A stretch of 37,725 nt of DNA from assembly GCA_947623175.1 (NCBI GenBank), contig CANQGK010000023.1:1-37725 (forward strand). Reading direction: 5' to 3'. Below the pieces are notes generated by a model. That model saw only the letters and a list, made by a program, of their open reading frames with translations, ran no database searches and had not been told where the DNA came from. A program made the position numbers and the translations under genes. Positions 33,738 to 37,725 of the stretch are shown piece after piece; positions within the stretch are counted from its first letter, which is position 1, and every line of letters starts with the position of its first letter. This DNA is from an uncultured Clostridia bacterium (GTDB taxonomy: Bacteria > Bacillota > Clostridia > Oscillospirales > Acutalibacteraceae).

Positions 33738-36582
33738 TTACAGCGATTACGATATTTATACAAAAGAGTTTTATTCCCTTCCGTTTTGGTCATGGAACGA
33801 TAAGCTGGAACCGGAGGAATTGCGGCGTCAGATTCGCTGGATGAATGAGCAAAAAATCGGCGGCTTTTTCATGCACGCCCGTTCGGGCCTCAAGACGGAA
33901 TATCTTTCCGACGAGTGGATGACTTGTGTCGAAGCCTGTACGGATGAGGCGGAGCGCCTCGGTATGCAGGCGTGGGCATATGATGAAAACGGTTGGCCGA
34001 GCGGCTTTGTCGGCGGGAAGCTGTTGGAGGATCCCAAAAACCATGACCGCTTTTTGACCTGTTCCGAAGGAGCGTACGATCCGAACGCGCTGGTCAGTTA
34101 TCTTATAACCGAGGAAAAGCTTATTCGCCTGAACGCCGCGCGGGAGGGCGCATGCCTTAACGTATACGAGCATCTTTCGGCGTCTACGGCGGACATTCTT
34201 AATCCGAAGGTCGTGCGGAAATTTCTTGATTTGACTCATGAAAAATACAAAGAGCGCTTCGGCGAACGGTTTTCGGCGGCGCTTAAGGGCTTTTTTACCG
34301 ATGAGCCGCAGTATTACCGCTGGAATGTGCCTTACACCGTCATGGTGCGCAATTTTTTTCAAGAGGCTTTCGGGGAAGACATTTTAGACGGATTGGGACT
34401 CCTTTTTTTGAAAAAAGAAGGATACCGCAAATTTCGGTATCGGTATTGGCGCGCCATGCAGCGGCTGATGCTTGACAGCTTTGCCGAAACCGTATATAAT
34501 TGGTGTGACAAAAACAACGTAAGGCTTACAGGGCATTACATAGAAGAAGAATCCCTTGCCGGACAAATGCTTTGCTGTGCCGGCATTATGCCTTTTTACC
34601 AATTCGAACATATACCGGGCATCGACTCTTTGGGCCGCGGCGACAGAAATTCGCTTTCTTCGAGACAGGTTTATTCGGCGGCAAAGCAGTTAGGTAAGGA
34701 AAAGGTGCTTTGCGAAGCCTACGCCGGGTGCGGTTGGGACGTCACGCCTTATGAACTTAAGACCTTGACCGAGTTTTACTATTTTAACGGGGTCAACGTC
34801 ATGTGTCAGCATTTACTGCCCTATTCCGAGCGAGGAAACCGCATCCACGATCATCCCGCGCATTATTCGTCCGTCAATCCGTGGGTAAAACAGTATTTTG
34901 ACGCCTACAATGAGTATTTTAATCGGCTGGGCGCTCTGCTTTCGCATTTTGATGAACAAATTCGCGTGGCGGTACTCCACCCGATAAGAAGCGCCTATTT
35001 CGACTATGACCGCCGGTTGGCGGAAGAGGGCTGCGAATCCTCCATAAAGGAATTGGACGATGCGCTTTCCCGGCTTTTGGAGCGCTTGGAGGACGACGGA
35101 ATAAACTTCCACTTTTTGGATGAAACCCTGTTGGCAAGCTACGGCAGTGTGGAAGGCAATAAAATCCGATGCGGTCAATGTGAATACGATATGCTGATTT
35201 TGCCGAAGTGCGAAACCATGGACGCCTCGACCGAGAAATTACTGCGCGCCTATACGGCGGGCGGCGGAAAGATTCATTTGTTTGACGGTCGTCCGACCTT
35301 TGTGGAGTGGAAGCCTTTCGATTACGGGTACCTTAAGAGCAACCTTTCCTGGCAGGAAATTCTTGAGTCGAGACCGACGACCTTTTCGTTTGAAGGGGGC
35401 AGGGTCTTCGCCGGCTTCCGTAAAAACGGGGATACTGAATTATATACCCTGCTCAACCGTTCACAAACCGAGGAAAGCCGCGTGACCATAGGCTTACCCG
35501 AGGGCAAGCGGTCGTTTCGCCGCCTTTTTTTGGGGGATGCCGACGATGCGCTTGTCGGATCGGTTTTGACCTTGGCGCCCGGCGAGTCGGCATTGTTGGT
35601 ACCGGAGGATGCTTTGCCTAAGACAAATGAAGCGCTTGAAACGGTTTGCCCGAAGCCGCCCTATCGGATACTGCACGCCGATGAAAACGCCATGACTATA
35701 GATAAGCTTTGCTATTCCTTTGACGGGAAAGAGTACACGGCGGAGCAACCTCTGCCGATGGCTTTCAGAGCCTTGCTCAAATCCCGATATGAGGGAAAGC
35801 TGTACCTTAAATACGCCTTCGAGGTGCGAGAGCGTCCTGACACGCTGCGCTTCCGGCTTGACGTCGAGGGGATCGAAAAGGTTTTCCTCAATCAATCCGA
35901 GCTTACAAAAGCGGAATGCGAACAGGGAATTTTGACCGAAAAGGTAAAAACGGGACGGAACGAGTTGGTGGTACAGACCGTTTTTCATCAAAATGAAAAC
36001 GTCTACCATGTGCTTTTCGATCCCGACGTGACCGAGAGCGAGAAGAATTGCCTGCTTTATGATACGGAGTGGGAGCCCTTGTTTTTGCGTGGGGATTTCG
36101 GTGTGAAGGCGATCGACGGCTTTATTCCTTCCGAACAGCAGGGAGTCTTTCTTGCTGAGCGGTTCGCCATTACCCGCCCCGAAAAACAGATTTCCTCTCT
36201 TTTAAAAGACGGTTACCCTTTCTTTGCCGGCTCAATGACCTTGCAAAGCGAAATTGTCTGCAAGGGAAACCGCGTAAAATTGCATTTGCCCGGTCGGTGG
36301 CATTCGGCAAAGGTGACGGTGAACGGGATAGATTGCGGCGTGGCGTTGCTGTCGCGCAGCCTGGATATTTCGAACGCGGCGCGCGAGGGTAAAAACACGC
36401 TCACGGTCGAATATACCTTCGGAAACCGCAATTTATTGGGTCCGCACCATTTTCGCCCGGAGCCGGAGCCTATGATGGTAGGGCCCGACAACTTTGAATT
36501 TAACGATCTTGAAAAACCGGGGCATGAAGACAATTACCGTGAAGAAATGGCGTTTGTGGAACCGCTCTGTTTGAAAAATTAA
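33727..36582 (+). CDS. GH106-like glycosidase (putative alpha-L-rhamnosidase), cytoplasmic
   Basis: The 951-residue protein opens with FYSLPFWSWNDKLEPEELRR and GGFFMHARSGLKTEYLSDEW, then AWAYDENGWPSGFVGG (about 78-95). These are characteristic of the GH106-related rhamnosidase superfamily. FFTDEPQYY (about 187-195), LTGHYIEEESL (about 267) and LCEAYAGCGWD carry acidic residues suited to catalysis. The C-terminal part (about 840-910; LPGRWHSAKVTVNG, GKNTLTVEYTFGNRNLLGP) is a galactose-binding-like jelly roll. No signal peptide is present, so it should act on imported oligosaccharides. The start ATG overlaps the AraC stop, implying coupling. Rhamnose specificity is inferred from family only. 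Confidence 0.82.
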   Translation: MSFNYSDYDIYTKEFYSLPFWSWNDKLEPEELRRQIRWMNEQKIGGFFMHARSGLKTEYLSDEWMTCVEACTDEAERLGMQAWAYDENGWPSGFVGGKLLEDPKNHDRFLTCSEGAYDPNALVSYLITEEKLIRLNAAREGACLNVYEHLSASTADILNPKVVRKFLDLTHEKYKERFGERFSAALKGFFTDEPQYYRWNVPYTVMVRNFFQEAFGEDILDGLGLLFLKKEGYRKFRYRYWRAMQRLMLDSFAETVYNWCDKNNVRLTGHYIEEESLAGQMLCCAGIMPFYQFEHIPGIDSLGRGDRNSLSSRQVYSAAKQLGKEKVLCEAYAGCGWDVTPYELKTLTEFYYFNGVNVMCQHLLPYSERGNRIHDHPAHYSSVNPWVKQYFDAYNEYFNRLGALLSHFDEQIRVAVLHPIRSAYFDYDRRLAEEGCESSIKELDDALSRLLERLEDDGINFHFLDETLLASYGSVEGNKIRCGQCEYDMLILPKCETMDASTEKLLRAYTAGGGKIHLFDGRPTFVEWKPFDYGYLKSNLSWQEILESRPTTFSFEGGRVFAGFRKNGDTELYTLLNRSQTEESRVTIGLPEGKRSFRRLFLGDADDALVGSVLTLAPGESALLVPEDALPKTNEALETVCPKPPYRILHADENAMTIDKLCYSFDGKEYTAEQPLPMAFRALLKSRYEGKLYLKYAFEVRERPDTLRFRLDVEGIEKVFLNQSELTKAECEQGILTEKVKTGRNELVVQTVFHQNENVYHVLFDPDVTESEKNCLLYDTEWEPLFLRGDFGVKAIDGFIPSEQQGVFLAERFAITRPEKQISSLLKDGYPFFAGSMTLQSEIVCKGNRVKLHLPGRWHSAKVTVNGIDCGVALLSRSLDISNAAREGKNTLTVEYTFGNRNLLGPHHFRPEPEPMMVGPDNFEFNDLEKPGHEDNYREEMAFVEPLCLKN

Positions 36583-36607
36583 AAACGGAAAATAAGGAAG
36601 GTTTGTT

Positions 36608-37651
36608 ATGACGGAGTTACAGGTCGGCACCATACTTAAAAAATACCGCGAAAAAATGGGATTAAGCTGTGATGAGTTGGCGGAAAAGCTCGATATTTGG
36701 AATAGGTACGTGCCTTTATGGGAAAGCGGTTTGGCGTTTCCGGACAGCAGCTTGCAGGAAAACCTTGTAAAGGTGCTTGAAATTCCTTTCCCGGACGCCG
36801 CCGGCATTTTGGAAAAAAAGAAAACGCTCAATATCAAAACCGAGGAGCTCACGATAAACGGACTCAAGGGAGAATACCGGTTTCTTCATATTGCGGATCT
36901 GCATGCGGTGCTTTACGACGACAGGGAACGAGAGGATCGCGCGGAGTATTTAAAACCGAGGATCAAGGACTTTTCGGAAGACGGTATCAACCCCACGCAG
37001 CGTATGGCCGCCCTTATCGATTACATTCATACCCATGCTTCGGAATTGGACGCTGTACTGCTTTCGGGAGATATCATCGATTGCCCTTCGGAAAAGTCTT
37101 TGGAATACTTAAAGGATCTGTTGGAGTCACTGCCGGTTCCGTATATGTTTGTGCTCGGCAACCACGATTGGCAATATGCCGATGAAAACGAAAAAAATGT
37201 TGCAAAATTCCTGCATCGGCATCTTTTCAACGATTATACCCTGGGAAATCCGTATTTTCATAAAAAGAAATTCGGGGAATTGACCTTTTTAGGGGTGGAT
37301 AACTCCGTAGGGTATTACGAGGCGGGATTGGCAGACGTATTAAAACAAGCTATTATAGAAGAAAAAAATATCATCCTGCTTCAGCACATACCCTTTTACG
37401 CGGCGACGTTAAGCCAAGACAACAAAACCTGGTGGCACGGACAAGATTACATTTTCGGCAGTTTACAGGATAAGGGGCAGGATAACCGGAAGGTTTATGA
37501 ATTAGTCACTGCAGGGGAAAACAACGTAAAAGCCGTTTTTGCCGGACATCAACACTTTTTCCATCATGATATTTTGGACGGCGGGATCCCGCAGTATATT
37601 GCACCGTACGCCGCAAGCGGCGGGGCGATCCTTTATCACATACACGGATAG
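36608..37651 (+). CDS. XRE helix-turn-helix fused to a calcineurin-like metallophosphoesterase
   Basis: The 347-residue protein begins with an XRE-type DNA-binding domain (about 6-62; LKKYREKMGLSCDELAEKLD then YVPLWESGLAFPDSS). A complete metallophosphoesterase domain follows: HIADLHA (about 94), LSGDIID (about 152), LGNHDW (about 183), LLQHIPF (about 255) and AGHQHFFHHD (about 311). Together these hold the usual metal ligands. Such enzymes hydrolyse phosphomonoesters, phosphodiesters or cyclic nucleotides; the substrate is unknown. The ATG follows AAGGAAGG, 25 nt after the glycosidase stop. The fusion suggests a regulator that responds to, or destroys, a phosphorylated signal. It is the last gene of the operon within the window. 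Confidence 0.85.
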   Translation: MTELQVGTILKKYREKMGLSCDELAEKLDIWNRYVPLWESGLAFPDSSLQENLVKVLEIPFPDAAGILEKKKTLNIKTEELTINGLKGEYRFLHIADLHAVLYDDREREDRAEYLKPRIKDFSEDGINPTQRMAALIDYIHTHASELDAVLLSGDIIDCPSEKSLEYLKDLLESLPVPYMFVLGNHDWQYADENEKNVAKFLHRHLFNDYTLGNPYFHKKKFGELTFLGVDNSVGYYEAGLADVLKQAIIEEKNIILLQHIPFYAATLSQDNKTWWHGQDYIFGSLQDKGQDNRKVYELVTAGENNVKAVFAGHQHFFHHDILDGGIPQYIAPYAASGGAILYHIHG

Positions 37652-37679
37652 TCAATGCAATCAGATTACAATGCGCCCG

Positions 37680-37704
37680 AGGCGGACGGATTTCTCCGCC
37701 GCCT
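37680..37704 (+). other. GC-rich hairpin after the last gene
   Basis: AGGCGG pairs with CCGCCT and, after one bulged A, CGGA pairs with TCCG around TTTC. It lies 29 nt after the stop at 37651. The following bases (GTGTCATCG) have no U tract, so a classical intrinsic terminator is not supported. It may still end or protect the operon transcript. Confidence 0.4.
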
Positions 37705-37725
37705 GTGTCATCGTCCTTGAAATAC

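Noticed and set aside
37680..37704. Intrinsic terminator at the operon end
   Set aside because: The stem is strong but no U tract follows, so it is listed only as a hairpin.

Overview
The window looks like a chromosome segment from an uncultured member of the Clostridia (Bacillota), probably a gut polysaccharide degrader. Supporting signs are AGGAGG-type ribosome binding sites, frequent TTG and GTG starts, Gram-positive signal peptides and a lipobox, and CUT1-type sugar ABC importers without a local ATPase. No species can be named from the sequence alone.

Layout. Positions 1-562 are the tail of an rRNA operon: the last bases of 23S rRNA, tRNA-Lys(CTT), tRNA-Glu(CTC), 5S rRNA and tRNA-Asn(GTT). 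An OPA-like MFS transporter follows (854-2050). Next is a small accessory block: a HigB/HigA-type toxin-antitoxin pair under a textbook promoter with a palindrome in its spacer, then a 23-bp tandem repeat and an AAA ATPase with a DUF4143-type C-terminus. An AraC regulator (minus strand) is divergent from kdgA-kdgK (2-keto-3-deoxy-gluconate catabolism), with a 15-bp inverted repeat between them.

From 7103 to the end the window is a carbohydrate locus. A membrane-anchored right-handed beta-helix (PbH) protein on the minus strand is divergent from a large secreted modular protein (9329-12622). That ORF ends exactly at an A AAA AAA slippery heptamer followed by UAA. The -1 frame runs straight into a second PbH domain (to 14208) that has no ribosome binding site or signal peptide of its own, so a 1626-residue frameshift fusion is likely. 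A strong promoter at 14551-14579 then starts an apparent 23-kb, 13-gene operon. In order it encodes a surface modular protein, a carbohydrate-binding-like/solute-binding fusion, two permeases, an NHL/TPR membrane protein, a YIP1-type membrane protein, a DUF5696-like secreted protein, two more permeases, a solute-binding lipoprotein, a third PbH protein (no signal), an AraC regulator, a GH106-like glycosidase (no signal) and an XRE-metallophosphoesterase fusion.

Inferred working model. Surface modular and PbH proteins bind and perhaps cleave a plant-type or mucin-type acidic polysaccharide. Two importers that borrow a shared ATPase take up the products. The cytoplasmic GH106-like enzyme and PbH protein finish depolymerisation, and KdgK/KdgA could process the resulting uronate. 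A GCAA-N3-TTGC dyad recurs upstream of the divergent PbH/modular genes and of the long operon, which suggests a shared regulator. The most unusual items are the frameshift junction, the three topologies of one PbH family, the shared dyad, and the XRE-phosphoesterase fusion.
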